64,000 nt of DNA from Lachnospiraceae bacterium UBA7182 (GCA_002491115.1 DKVI01000047.1:17303-81302); one strand, 5' to 3'; numbered from the stretch's first letter, positions 51,741 to 60,797 are shown. Program-made: numbers and translations. The notes: a model not told the origin generated them from the letters alone.

Positions 51741-53060
51741 ATGGTATTTTCCGGTTTGATCTTTATCTTTCGGTTCCTTCCGGCATTTTTGACCGTGTAT
51801 CTGCTGCTTCCTGACAAGTGCCGCAATCTGGTGCTTTTTCTTGGCAGCCTTGTTTTCTATGCGTGGGGGGAACCGGTCTATATTGTACTTATGCTTTTTT
51901 CTGCCCTGCTGGATTATGGGAATGGGCGGATTCTGGAATATGCGAAAGGAAAGGAAAAAGACTTCCTGGCACGCGGGATTCTTCTGGAGTCTGTTTTTGT
52001 AAATCTTTCTCTTTTAGGTGTCTTTAAATATTCCGGTGCCCTTCCCCTGCCCGTGGGGATTTCTTTTTACACTTTTCAGACCATGTCTTATACCATCGAT
52101 GTCTACAGGGGCGAAGTGGCCGCGCAGAAGGATCTGATCACTTTCGGCGCATATGTATCCATGTTTCCTCAATTGATCGCAGGACCGGTGGTAAAATATA
52201 AAGATGTGGAAAAAGAACTGTCCGAAAGGACGATAAACTGGCAGGACGGATATGAAGGGATCGGAAGGTTCTGTATGGGGCTTGGAAAGAAAGTTCTGCT
52301 GGCCAATCAGGTGGGACTTCTCTTCGAAGCAGTTAAAAAGCTTCCGCCGGACCAGATGTGCGTATCGACGGCATGGATTGGAAGCCTGGCTTTCGCGCTG
52401 CAGCTTTATTTTGATTTTTCGGGATATTCGGATATGGCTGTGGGGCTTGCCCGGATGCTGGGATTTCATTTGAAAGAAAATTTCGACTATCCGTACAGGT
52501 CGGCAAGCATTACAGAATTCTGGAGAAGGTGGCATATCTCTCTTGGGCAGTGGTTTCGGGACTATGTCTATATCCCTTTGGGAGGCAGCAGGAGGGGGCT
52601 GGCAAAACAAATCCGCAATATCCTGATTGTCTGGGTGCTCACAGGGATCTGGCATGGAAAAGGATGGAATTTTCTTGTGTGGGGATTGTATTTCGGATTA
52701 CTTCTGATCCTGGAGAAATGTTTTTTGTTAAAATATCTTAAAAAACTTCCCGGGGCAGCAGGACATCTATACGCCATGACAGCTGTGGCGGTGGGGATGA
52801 CGGTGTTTGCCCTGGAAGACTTAAGACAGGCCGCCGGCTGGATCGTTATGCTCTTTGGCGCGGGCGGTGTGTTCTGGAACGGAACCACAGAGTGGCTTTT
52901 GACCAATTACGGTGTTCTTTTACTTTTTTGCATTGCAGGAGCAGCGGGTCTGGGAAAACGGCCTGGCCAATATCCGGTGGTGTGGGCGGCCGTTTTCTTT
53001 TTATCTGTCGCTTATATCGTGGATGCCGCTTACAATCCGTTTTTATATTTCAGATTTTAA
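51741..53060 (+). CDS. MBOAT-family membrane O-acyltransferase
   Basis: A 439-residue polytopic acyltransferase with about ten membrane segments. The conserved active-site His is His305 in TGIWHGKGWNF, with a second conserved His265 in WRRWHISLGQW, and the family motif FWRRWHISLGQWFRDYVYIPLGG is intact. DltB/AlgI relatives transfer acyl groups across the membrane to teichoic acid or exopolysaccharide. It follows the lipoprotein gene by 3 bp without its own strong ribosome site, so translation is probably coupled. The acceptor polymer is not known. Confidence 0.9.
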   Translation: MVFSGLIFIFRFLPAFLTVYLLLPDKCRNLVLFLGSLVFYAWGEPVYIVLMLFSALLDYGNGRILEYAKGKEKDFLARGILLESVFVNLSLLGVFKYSGALPLPVGISFYTFQTMSYTIDVYRGEVAAQKDLITFGAYVSMFPQLIAGPVVKYKDVEKELSERTINWQDGYEGIGRFCMGLGKKVLLANQVGLLFEAVKKLPPDQMCVSTAWIGSLAFALQLYFDFSGYSDMAVGLARMLGFHLKENFDYPYRSASITEFWRRWHISLGQWFRDYVYIPLGGSRRGLAKQIRNILIVWVLTGIWHGKGWNFLVWGLYFGLLLILEKCFLLKYLKKLPGAAGHLYAMTAVAVGMTVFALEDLRQAAGWIVMLFGAGGVFWNGTTEWLLTNYGVLLLFCIAGAAGLGKRPGQYPVVWAAVFFLSVAYIVDAAYNPFLYFRF

Positions 53061-53071
53061 GAGTGTGTATT

Positions 53072-54130
53072 ATGAAAAGAATATTTCAAAAAGAAAAGGC
53101 GGGCTGCATCATCTTTTATCTGTCGCTTTTGAGCCTCTGGGCAGCGGATCTTATGTGTCCGGACCGACTTTATTCGGACTGGGAGAAGCGTTTGCTGGCT
53201 CAGAAGCCGGAAGCGTCTTTGGCGGCCGTTTCGGACGGCAGTTATGGACAGGCGTACGAAACATGGCTGACGGATCAGTTTCCTCAGAGGGACTGGTGGG
53301 TGTCTGTAAAGACCAGATGTGAGCTTTTGTTGGGAAAAAAGGAAGTAGACGGTATCTACCTTGGAAAAGACGGGTATTTGTTCTCGGAACAGGAAAAGAC
53401 AACGGACTGGGATATTCTGGAAGAACAAATGAAAGTGCGGTTTGGAGAAGAAAGAGTCAGCCGGATTCGTGTGCCGTCGGCCGGGGAGATTCTGACAGAC
53501 AAAGTACCTTCCGGGATTACGTTTTTTCAGGAAGGAGAAAGTTCCGCCCAGACAGTCGAAGCGTTATCCAGGCATAAAGACGAGTATATTTATTACAGGA
53601 CAGACCATCACTGGACCATGTTAGGGGCTTATTATGCCTATGAAGCGTGGATGAAGGCGCAGGGATGCGAGCCTGTGCCGCTTGCGCGGATGAAGAAACA
53701 GGTTCTGAAGGAAGATTTCTTCGGTACCCATTATGGCAGGCTTCATTACGCGAAATACGCGGATGTGATGGAATTTTATGACCCGGGCGTTGCATGCAGC
53801 GCGGTCTATGACCTGGGGAAAACGGACGTAAGCGGCCTGTACCAGGAAAAATACCTGGAAACGGCGGACGCCTACCGCTTTTTTCTGGACGGCAATCATG
53901 GGCTTGTGCAGATCGAAAGCGGACAAAAGGGCGGGCATCTTGCGGTGTTGAAAGATTCTTTCGCGAACTGCATGATCCCGTTCCTGACGGCCCATTACGG
54001 GAAGATTACGGTGATCGATCCCAGGTATTTCAGGACTGATATCGGGGCATGGCTTAAGGAACAAGAGCCGGATCAGATTCTGATTCTGTCCCAGAATACA
54101 GTTTATTCCTCTATGTGCTCCAGTCCCTGA
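53072..54130 (+). CDS. DHHW-family (AlgJ/AlgX/DltD-like) exported protein
   Basis: A 352-residue protein with a single N-terminal anchor (about 10-28) and an SGNH-hydrolase-like outer domain. The DHHW motif is Asp178-His179-His180-Trp181 (RTDHHWTML); a serine-bearing LKDSFANCMIP follows as the probable nucleophile site. Such proteins work with MBOAT partners in O-acetylation of extracellular polymers. ATG 53072 lies 11 bases after the MBOAT stop; the longer upstream frame overlaps MBOAT and is rejected. It overlaps the convergent ArsR gene by 28 bp. Confidence 0.86.
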   Translation: MKRIFQKEKAGCIIFYLSLLSLWAADLMCPDRLYSDWEKRLLAQKPEASLAAVSDGSYGQAYETWLTDQFPQRDWWVSVKTRCELLLGKKEVDGIYLGKDGYLFSEQEKTTDWDILEEQMKVRFGEERVSRIRVPSAGEILTDKVPSGITFFQEGESSAQTVEALSRHKDEYIYYRTDHHWTMLGAYYAYEAWMKAQGCEPVPLARMKKQVLKEDFFGTHYGRLHYAKYADVMEFYDPGVACSAVYDLGKTDVSGLYQEKYLETADAYRFFLDGNHGLVQIESGQKGGHLAVLKDSFANCMIPFLTAHYGKITVIDPRYFRTDIGAWLKEQEPDQILILSQNTVYSSMCSSP

Positions 54131-54405
54131 CTTAAAATATTTTCCACATGGTGGTCAGCCAGGGAATAGAAGATGGTCTTACCCTCCCGGCGGAATTTGA
54201 CCAGTCTGTTCTGTTTTAAGACCCTGAGCTGATGGGAGATGGAGCTGGGGGACATAGAGATCTCCTGTGCGATATCATTGACGCACAGTTCCCGGTTTAA
54301 CAGCACATAGAGGATTTTAATGCGGGTGGAATCCCCGAATACTTTATAAAATTCTGCCAGATAATAGATTTCTTCCTCTGCCGGCATCTGCATTTTTTCG
54401 TTCAT
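54103..54405 (-). CDS. ArsR/SmtB-family metal-responsive repressor with alpha5 zinc site
   Basis: A 100-residue winged-helix repressor (HTH at about 43-66: VNDIAQEISMSPSSISHQLRVLKQ). The C-terminal helix carries Asp84, His86, His97 and Glu100, i.e. D-x-H-x10-H-x2-E, the alpha5 zinc site of SmtB/CzrA. The alpha3 Cys cluster of ArsR/CadC (ELCVC-type) is reduced to one Cys. It should release DNA when zinc (or a similar metal) is bound. No metal exporter is adjacent, so its targets are elsewhere or it controls the divergent export operon. Confidence 0.88.
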   Translation of the reverse strand: MNEKMQMPAEEEIYYLAEFYKVFGDSTRIKILYVLLNRELCVNDIAQEISMSPSSISHQLRVLKQNRLVKFRREGKTIFYSLADHHVENILSQGLEHIEE

Positions 54406-54434
54406 AAATATTCCAGCTTTCTGTTTTTCTTAAC

Positions 54435-54463
54435 AGTATACAGAACATATGAATGAAAATCAA
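54435..54463 (-). promoter_or_regulatory. Promoter of the ArsR/SmtB gene with possible operator
   Basis: Minus strand TTGATT (54463-54458), 17-bp spacer, TATACT (54440-54435). The spacer holds CATATGAA (54447-54453 region), a half of the ATATGAA...TTCATAT operator known for SmtB-type repressors, so autoregulation is plausible. Confidence 0.6.
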
Positions 54464-54574
54464 TCTCTTTCAGATTTCACTGGATTTTCACAGTTTTATC
54501 ACGGTTTAAACACAGGTTCATCAAAGATTCCACACAAATTTCCGATAAAATAGTACAATGAAAGGAGGCGCGTT

Positions 54575-56074
54575 GTGAAGACAAAACAGAAAATCCTGAT
54601 CGGAGGGATCGTGGTGGCGGCGGCAGTCGCGGCAGCTTTGGGATTAAAGATACAGGAGCGGGCGAAACGGGCCAAAACGATGTCGGAAAATATGAGCCGG
54701 GTAGAAACCGTGCAGGTAAAAAAACAGAATCTGGTAGACGCGATCAGCGTCACAGGGACCATACAAAGCGCGGACGCGCGGGACGTCTCTGCCAGCGCGA
54801 AAGATGTGAAAGTATTGCAGGTCAACTGCGAGGCAGGAGACTATGTGCAGGCGGGGGATGTGATTGCCGTTCTGGATACGACAGATCTGGAACTCAGCCT
54901 GACGCAGGCCAGGAACAGCCAGTCTTTAAGCGGATATAAAGAGAATAAAAGTATTCAGACAGCGACAGAAAAATATACAGAGGCTGTGGAGGACGGGACA
55001 GATGAATATAATAAAGCGTTGAAAGCCGCCGCGGATGCAAAAGAAGATCTTCAGGAAGCGGAGGCAGAGGCAAGCGGTGCTGCGAATGAGTTAAAACGTC
55101 AGGAGGAACAGGTAAAAAAAGCGAAGGAATCAGAAGATCAGCAGGCTGTTAACGCGGCACAGGCGGAATATACTTCCAGACATCAGGCTTACCAGGCGGC
55201 GGCAGAGGCGGAAGAGAAGGCGCAGGAAGCCTATGAAAAAGCGGTGGAGGCACTGGAAGAAGCCGAAAAAAACAATACAAGAAACGTATCGGAAGCGGCA
55301 GATTCTTTAGAGCAGGCCCAGATGGAACATACCTACTCCAATGACAGCAGCAGTCAGACCATTGAGAACCTGCAGGAGCAGATTGACAGCTGCACGGTGA
55401 CGTCCCCCATCTCAGGCGTGATAACGGCAGTAAACGTGGCCGAGGGGGACACTTACTCCGGCGAAGGCAAGGCGCTGTTCAGCGTGGCGGATCAGGAGCA
55501 TTTCGTAGTTGCCGCCAATGTGGATGAGTATGATATTAACAGCATACAAAAAGATATGACGGCGGCAGTCATCGTGGAGGCCGCAGGAGAGGAAGAGCTT
55601 CCGGCAAAAGTAAGTTTTGTTTCCCCTACTGTGACAGAATCCAATATGGGAAATTCCACCTATCAGATCGAGATTGCATTGGATGATGAAAACACGGATC
55701 TTCGCATCGGCATGACAGCCAGGGCGAGCATTGTGTTAAAGGCAGTTTATGACGTGCTGACGGTGCCTTATGACTGCGTGGAAAAAGAGGACGACAGTAC
55801 AGGTACAGTATACATAGACAAAGGCGGCGAGAAAACGCCGGTCACGGTGGCGCTGGGTATGGAGAGCGATTATTATGTGGAAATATCGGCGGACGGCGTG
55901 GATGAAGACACGATGGTGTATTATTCCGAGCCTATGGCAGGCCAGACATCAGAACAAGATTCACAGGGAGAAGACGCGGCTCCCGGGATGATGTTCGAGA
56001 TGGGAACACCGGGAGGCGGTTCCGGCGGAGGCGGACCTTCGGGTACAGGCCGGGGCGGCCCGAGAGGATTTTAG
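54575..56074 (+). CDS. MacA-like membrane-fusion protein of an ABC export system
   Basis: A 499-residue adaptor. It has an N-terminal membrane anchor (about 7-23), a lipoyl/barrel-sandwich half (VSVTGTIQSADARDV), a long coiled-coil hairpin (about 120-260, rich in Glu/Ala/Lys), the second lipoyl half (SCTVTSPISGVITAVN), and beta-barrel and MPD domains. The tail is Gly/Ser-rich (GGGSGGGGPSGTGRGG). It links the MacB-type ABC permease to the cell surface. The start is GTG at 54575, six bases from AAAGGAGG. It is the first gene of a three-gene operon. Confidence 0.88.
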   Translation: MKTKQKILIGGIVVAAAVAAALGLKIQERAKRAKTMSENMSRVETVQVKKQNLVDAISVTGTIQSADARDVSASAKDVKVLQVNCEAGDYVQAGDVIAVLDTTDLELSLTQARNSQSLSGYKENKSIQTATEKYTEAVEDGTDEYNKALKAAADAKEDLQEAEAEASGAANELKRQEEQVKKAKESEDQQAVNAAQAEYTSRHQAYQAAAEAEEKAQEAYEKAVEALEEAEKNNTRNVSEAADSLEQAQMEHTYSNDSSSQTIENLQEQIDSCTVTSPISGVITAVNVAEGDTYSGEGKALFSVADQEHFVVAANVDEYDINSIQKDMTAAVIVEAAGEEELPAKVSFVSPTVTESNMGNSTYQIEIALDDENTDLRIGMTARASIVLKAVYDVLTVPYDCVEKEDDSTGTVYIDKGGEKTPVTVALGMESDYYVEISADGVDEDTMVYYSEPMAGQTSEQDSQGEDAAPGMMFEMGTPGGGSGGGGPSGTGRGGPRGF

Positions 56075-56090
56075 GCTGACGGAGGTAAAT

Positions 56091-56798
56091 ATGGTTAAGG
56101 ACAGGACAATCATAGATCTGAAGAAGATCACCAAACGCTTTTATATCGGCATGCCGAATGAACTGGAAATCCTCCACGGGATCGATCTGAAAGTAGAACA
56201 GGGAGAGTTTGTCTCTATCGTAGGTTCTTCCGGTTCCGGCAAGACGACCATGATGAATATCATCGGGATTCTGGACCGGCCTACCCAGGGAGAATATATT
56301 CTGGATCAGGTAGATGTAGCAAAAGCAAAAGACAGGGAACTTTCCCTGATCCGCAATCAAAAAATCGGGTTTGTGTTCCAGACCTACAATCTGATTGGCC
56401 GTACCAGTGCGCTAAAAAATGTGGAGCTTCCCATGCTCTATGGGAGGGTGCGCAAAAAAGAAAGAAGCGAGCGTGCAAAAGAACTGCTGGATATGGTAGG
56501 AATGGGGGACCGTATGTCTCATAATCCGGATGAACTGTCCGGCGGACAAAAGCAGCGTGTGGCGATCGCCCGGGCGATGGCCAACGATCCGGCGATTATC
56601 CTGGCAGATGAGCCTACCGGTGCGCTGGATTCTAAAACAGGACGCCGGATTATGGATATCTTCTGGAAATTAAATCAGGAGCAGGGAAAGACGATTGTCC
56701 TGATCACCCATTCCCAGGAACTGGCCGAAGAGACACCAAGGATCATTACTTTAAAAGACGGGCAGATCACAGGAGAAAGGAGAGGCGGCGGATGCTGA
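56091..56798 (+). CDS. MacB/LolD-type ABC transporter ATPase
   Basis: A 235-residue ATPase with Walker A GSSGSGKT at 45-52, Q-loop FQTYNLIGRTSALKNV, signature LSGGQKQRVAIARA and Walker B IILADEPTGALD. It powers the FtsX-like permease encoded next, with which it overlaps by seven bases. Together with the membrane-fusion protein this forms an exporter for peptides, lipoproteins or antibiotics; the cargo is unknown. Confidence 0.93.
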   Translation: MVKDRTIIDLKKITKRFYIGMPNELEILHGIDLKVEQGEFVSIVGSSGSGKTTMMNIIGILDRPTQGEYILDQVDVAKAKDRELSLIRNQKIGFVFQTYNLIGRTSALKNVELPMLYGRVRKKERSERAKELLDMVGMGDRMSHNPDELSGGQKQRVAIARAMANDPAIILADEPTGALDSKTGRRIMDIFWKLNQEQGKTIVLITHSQELAEETPRIITLKDGQITGERRGGGC

Positions 56799-58084
56799 TA
56801 TGGGAAAATATTCTGCTGGCGTTAAGCGGCCTGCGGGCAAATAAGATGCGTTCGCTTCTGACTATGCTGGGAATTATCATTGGAATCGCTTCCGTCATTG
56901 CCATCATGACGCTGGGAGATTCCATCAGCAGCTCCGTCACAGATTCCATGTCTGCCATGGGCGCCAACAATATTACGGTAGGACTTCAGCAGAAAAGTAC
57001 ATCTACGACGACTACCGGAAGCGGTATGACCTTTTCCTTCGGCCCGAGAATGACCCAGATGAGTGAGGAGGATTATGTGACGGAGGAAATGCTGGAGGAT
57101 TTACAGACGCGGTATCAGGAGGCCGTCAGCGGTTACTCGCTGACAGAGAACATAGGATCCGGTACGGCGCAGAAAGGAGCTTCCTATGCATATGTGAATG
57201 CGGTGGGAGTCAATAAAGAAAATCTTGAAGAGGCAGATCTTACGCTTCTCGCAGGAAGAGAACTGTCTGAGAGGGATCAGCAGGAAGCGCGCAAAGTGGC
57301 CATGGTATCGGATCTGCTTGTGAACAATATGTTTGGCGGAGACAATCTGGGCGCTGTGGGGCAGACGGTGGATGTGCTGTTTGACAGCAGGTATTACACC
57401 TATACAATCGTAGGGGTTTATGAGTATGAGCAGTCGGCCATGGGCTTTTCCACCGCTTCCGAAGAAGATACGGAGACTTCTCTGTACCTGCCTTTGCAGG
57501 CGGCAAAGAACCAGAACCATAATACCTCCGGATACAGCCAGTTTACGATACTGACTATGCCCGGAGTCAGTGCCACGGATTTCTGTACGACAGTGGAAAC
57601 ATATATGAACAACCGCTATTACAGTGACAACGACAGCTTTGAGATTGGCGCCATGAGTATGGAATCTGTAGTGGAAAGCATGACCGAGATGCTTTCTACC
57701 GTATCGTTAGCCATCGCTGCCATTGCAGGGATCTCCCTTCTGGTAGGCGGGATCGGGGTGATGAACATTATGCTGGTCTCCATTACGGAGCGTACAAGGG
57801 AGATCGGCACCCGGAAAGCCTTAGGGGCCACCAACGGTTCCATCCGGCTTCAGTTCATTATGGAAGCGATCGTTTTGTGCCTGATCGGAGGCGCTTTGGG
57901 GATTCTTCTTGGTATCGGTATAGCAGCCGTGGCGACAGATTTGATGGGATATGCGGTCAGTCCTTCTATAAACGGCATCGTCATATCTGTCAGTTTTTCC
58001 GTATTTATCGGAGTTTTCTTCGGATATTATCCTGCGAATAAAGCGGCGAAACTAAATCCAATCGAGGCGCTCAGATACGAATAA
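56792..58084 (+). CDS. MacB-type ABC permease (MacB_PCD/FtsX domains)
   Basis: A 430-residue permease: one N-terminal membrane helix (about 20-45), a large extracellular MacB periplasmic-core domain (about 50-280), then three C-terminal membrane segments of the FtsX domain (IAAIAGISLLVGGIGVMNIMLVS, IMEAIVLCLIGGALGILLGIGIAAV, ISVSFSVFIGVFFGY) with the EALRYE end typical of MacB. The extracellular domain is Ser/Thr-rich near residue 65. It is the mechanotransmission-type transporter of the three-gene operon. Confidence 0.92.
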   Translation: MLIWENILLALSGLRANKMRSLLTMLGIIIGIASVIAIMTLGDSISSSVTDSMSAMGANNITVGLQQKSTSTTTTGSGMTFSFGPRMTQMSEEDYVTEEMLEDLQTRYQEAVSGYSLTENIGSGTAQKGASYAYVNAVGVNKENLEEADLTLLAGRELSERDQQEARKVAMVSDLLVNNMFGGDNLGAVGQTVDVLFDSRYYTYTIVGVYEYEQSAMGFSTASEEDTETSLYLPLQAAKNQNHNTSGYSQFTILTMPGVSATDFCTTVETYMNNRYYSDNDSFEIGAMSMESVVESMTEMLSTVSLAIAAIAGISLLVGGIGVMNIMLVSITERTREIGTRKALGATNGSIRLQFIMEAIVLCLIGGALGILLGIGIAAVATDLMGYAVSPSINGIVISVSFSVFIGVFFGYYPANKAAKLNPIEALRYE

Positions 58085-58088
58085 GCGG

Positions 58089-58117
58089 TTGAAAATAAAG
58101 AAGTTTTATGGTATGCT
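58089..58117 (+). promoter_or_regulatory. Promoter of the NlpC/P60 gene
   Basis: TTGAAA (58089-58094), 17-bp spacer, TATGCT (58112-58117), immediately after the export operon. The predicted leader is only about 14 nt, just enough for the CGGAGG site. Confidence 0.7.
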
Positions 58118-58137
58118 GAAAGTCGGAGGTCATGCAT

Positions 58138-59355
58138 ATGAGGTGGAAAAGGACAATATGCGCGCTTCTGGCGGCTGCCGTATGGTTCGGCAGCGTGGGA
58201 ACGGCTACGGCGACCATCAGCAATATCCAGAGCCAGAAAGCGCAGAATGAAAAAGAACTGAAAAATATACAGTCCCAGATCAGCAGTCTGGAGAATCAAA
58301 GGAGTGCTCTGAATAATGAAGTGAGCGGTTTAAACGACGAACTGACCGATACGCTTCTGAATATCGAAGTACTTGAGAGCGATCTGGCGGACAAGGAAGT
58401 GCAGATAGAAGAGGCCCAGGCAGCTTACGAAGAGGCAAAAGCAACAGAAGAAAGACAGTATGAGGCCATGAAGCTTCGGATTCAGTATCTGTATGAGTCC
58501 GGCAGTACAAGCTATATGGAGCTTCTGCTTACGTCGGAAAGCATCGTTGATCTGGTCAATAAAGTAGATTACGCAGAGGAAATTCAGGAATATGACAATC
58601 GGCTGCTGGACGAATATAAAGCGGCCAAGCAGGCTGTGATCGACCTTCAGCGCCAGTTGGAGGAGGAAAAAGAAGAACTTCTGGAGATGCAGGCACAGCT
58701 GGAGGAAGAAAAGGCGAACCTGCAGGCCATGATTGAGAGAAAGCAGGGCGAGATCGCCAATTTTGACAGTCAGCTGGGCGCGGCCAGGGCAAAAGCCAGC
58801 GAATACCAGCAGAAGATCAAAGAACAAAATGCTCAGATTAAAAAACTGCAAAAAGAAGCGGCAGCCAAAGCGGCGGCGGCCAAGGCAGCGGCGGCTAAAA
58901 ATAAAAGTGCCGCGTCCGGCAGCAACGGCAGTCCGGACAGTAAAAGCGGGAATGCAGGAGGAAATTCCGGCGGTGGCTCGGGAGGCAGTGCACCTGCATC
59001 CTCCGGCGGCAGCGGACTGGGTGGTTCGATCGCTTCTTACGGACTGCAGTTTGTGGGTTATCCCTACAGGTCAGGCGGGAACAGCCTGACGAACGGAACG
59101 GACTGTTCTGGTTTTGTGAATCTGGTCCACGGACATTTCGGCGTCTCGGTTCCCAGGCAGTCCGGTTCTTTAGCGGGCGGAGGAAGGGCCGTCAGCGATG
59201 GGGACAAGCAGCCGGGAGACGTGGTATGCTATTACGGGCATGTGGGTATTTACATAGGGAACGGGCAGATCGTTCATGCCAGCACTGAGAGAAGTGGTAT
59301 CAAGGTCAGCAATATGTATTACAGAAGCGTAAGATGTATCCGCAGATACTGGTAA
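58138..59355 (+). CDS. CwlO-like NlpC/P60 endopeptidase
   Basis: A 405-residue secreted peptidoglycan hydrolase. It has a signal peptide ending about TATA, long coiled coils (about 28-245) like those of CwlO/PcsB that dock on FtsEX-type complexes, an alanine-lysine helix (AAAKAAAAK), a Gly/Ser-rich linker, and a C-terminal NlpC/P60 domain with Cys323 (NGTDCSGF), His368 (YYGHVGIY) and a third polar residue near IVHAS. It should cut between D-Glu and the third residue of stem peptides. ATG 58138 is eight bases from CGGAGG; the ATG at 58132 is too close. Confidence 0.92.
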   Translation: MRWKRTICALLAAAVWFGSVGTATATISNIQSQKAQNEKELKNIQSQISSLENQRSALNNEVSGLNDELTDTLLNIEVLESDLADKEVQIEEAQAAYEEAKATEERQYEAMKLRIQYLYESGSTSYMELLLTSESIVDLVNKVDYAEEIQEYDNRLLDEYKAAKQAVIDLQRQLEEEKEELLEMQAQLEEEKANLQAMIERKQGEIANFDSQLGAARAKASEYQQKIKEQNAQIKKLQKEAAAKAAAAKAAAAKNKSAASGSNGSPDSKSGNAGGNSGGGSGGSAPASSGGSGLGGSIASYGLQFVGYPYRSGGNSLTNGTDCSGFVNLVHGHFGVSVPRQSGSLAGGGRAVSDGDKQPGDVVCYYGHVGIYIGNGQIVHASTERSGIKVSNMYYRSVRCIRRYW

Positions 59356-59400
59356 ACACAGCCAAAATTCTATAAAATTTATGAAAACTCCAAAAATGAA

Positions 59401-59429
59401 TTGACAAATAGAAAATCAATGTTTATCAT
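59401..59429 (+). promoter_or_regulatory. Promoter of the branched-chain amino-acid transport operon
   Basis: Perfect TTGACA (59401-59406), 17-bp spacer, TATCAT (59424-59429), followed directly by the inverted repeat at 59431-59459. Confidence 0.8.
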
Positions 59430-59430
59430 G

Positions 59431-59459
59431 ATATCCGATACTATAAACGTATCGGATAT
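59431..59459 (+). promoter_or_regulatory. Inverted repeat at the transcription start of the liv operon
   Basis: A perfect 11-bp inverted repeat, ATATCCGATAC (59431-59441) and GTATCGGATAT (59449-59459), with a 7-base spacer, located where transcription should begin and followed by TTTTATC. It is either an operator for a repressor or an early terminator hairpin. Confidence 0.75.
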
Positions 59460-59489
59460 TTTATCAATCTATTTAAAGAGGAGGAAATT

Positions 59490-60746
59490 ATGATGAAAAA
59501 GTTAGTTAGTTTAGCTATGGCAACCGCACTTGCAGTCTCTGTAGTTGCATGCGGGAACTCCGGCAGCGGGAGCACTGATACACCGGATGCGTCAAATGGC
59601 GGCGCAGCAGATGACGCGCAGGCGGCAGAGGGCGGCGACGCACAGGCGGCGGAAGGCAGCGATCAGGCAGCGGCAGACGGAGCTTCTTTTAAGATCGGCG
59701 GGATCGGACCGATGACCGGCGCAGCGTCCGCTTATGGTACGGCAGTTATGAATGCGGCCAGGATCGCGGTGGACGAGATCAATGCGGCAGGCGGTGTGAA
59801 CGGCTATCAGCTTGAGTTCAATCCCCAGGATGACGAGCACGACCCCGAGAAATCTGTGAACGCATACAATACACTGAAAGACTGGGGTATGCAGCTTCTT
59901 TTAGGAACGGTTACTTCCGCTCCCTGTATCGCGGTTGAAGCAGAGGCATCCACAGACAATATGTTCCTTTTAACACCGTCAGGCTCAGCCGTTGACTGTA
60001 TCTCCGGTGAAAATGCATTCCGTGTATGTTTTGCCGACCCGGATCAGGGTACTGCATCCGCACAGTATATCGGCGAGAACGGGCTGGCACAGAAAGTCGC
60101 AGTCATCTATGACAGCTCTGACGTATATTCTTCCGGTATTTATGATACTTTCGTGGCAGAAGCGGCAAATCAGCCTTTCGAGATTGTTGCTACGGCTGCT
60201 TTTACGGCAGACAGCAAGACCGACTTCTCCGTACAGCTTCAGCAGGCAAAGGATTCCGGAGCAGACCTGGTGTTCCTGCCGTTCTATTACAATGAGGCAT
60301 CCCTTGTATTCACGCAGGCTGCAGGCATGAACTTTGCCCCGAAGTGGTTTGGCGTGGACGGTATGGACGGAATCTTAAGCGGTGTGGAAGGTTTTGATAC
60401 TTCTCTTGCAGAGGGCGTTATGCTCCTGACTCCGTTCTCCGCTGACGCAGAGGATGATCTTACGAAGAACTTTGTGTCTAAATATAATGAACTGTACAAT
60501 GATACACCGAACCAGTTTGCTGCAGACGCTTATGACGGCGTTTATATCATGAAGGCCGCGCTTGAAAAAGCAGGCTGCACGCCGGATATGGCTGCTTCCG
60601 ATATTTGTGACGCGTTAAAGCCGGTGATGACAGAGATCACGGTAGACGGCCTGACCGGTTCAGGTATGACCTGGTCTGCGGACGGTGAGCCCTCCAAGAG
60701 CCCCAAAGCAGTCATGATCGAAAACGGTGTTTATGTAGGAATGTAA
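59490..60746 (+). CDS. livJ: Branched-chain amino-acid-type ABC substrate-binding lipoprotein
   Basis: A 418-residue solute-binding protein of the Leu/Ile/Val (periplasmic-binding type 1) class. The lipobox SVVACG puts the lipidated Cys at residue 21 (one less if ATG 59493 is used). A low-complexity linker with the DAQAAEG unit twice follows to about residue 65. The binding domain starts FKIGGIGPMTGAASAYG. The ligand is probably a branched-chain or related amino acid. It is the first gene of livJHMGF, with GAGGAGG at the start. Confidence 0.9.
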   Translation: MMKKLVSLAMATALAVSVVACGNSGSGSTDTPDASNGGAADDAQAAEGGDAQAAEGSDQAAADGASFKIGGIGPMTGAASAYGTAVMNAARIAVDEINAAGGVNGYQLEFNPQDDEHDPEKSVNAYNTLKDWGMQLLLGTVTSAPCIAVEAEASTDNMFLLTPSGSAVDCISGENAFRVCFADPDQGTASAQYIGENGLAQKVAVIYDSSDVYSSGIYDTFVAEAANQPFEIVATAAFTADSKTDFSVQLQQAKDSGADLVFLPFYYNEASLVFTQAAGMNFAPKWFGVDGMDGILSGVEGFDTSLAEGVMLLTPFSADAEDDLTKNFVSKYNELYNDTPNQFAADAYDGVYIMKAALEKAGCTPDMAASDICDALKPVMTEITVDGLTGSGMTWSADGEPSKSPKAVMIENGVYVGM

Positions 60747-60767
60747 TATCATTTACGGAACCCAATG

Positions 60768-60797
60768 GGGGGTTGCAAAGGGCAACCCCCCTGTTTT
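60768..60797 (+). terminator. Intercistronic attenuator/terminator after the binding-protein gene
   Basis: GGGGGTTGC (60768-60776) and GCAACCCCC (60782-60790), with a 5-base loop, then CTGTTTTG. It lies between livJ and livH and would raise binding-protein mRNA over the permease genes. Confidence 0.75.
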
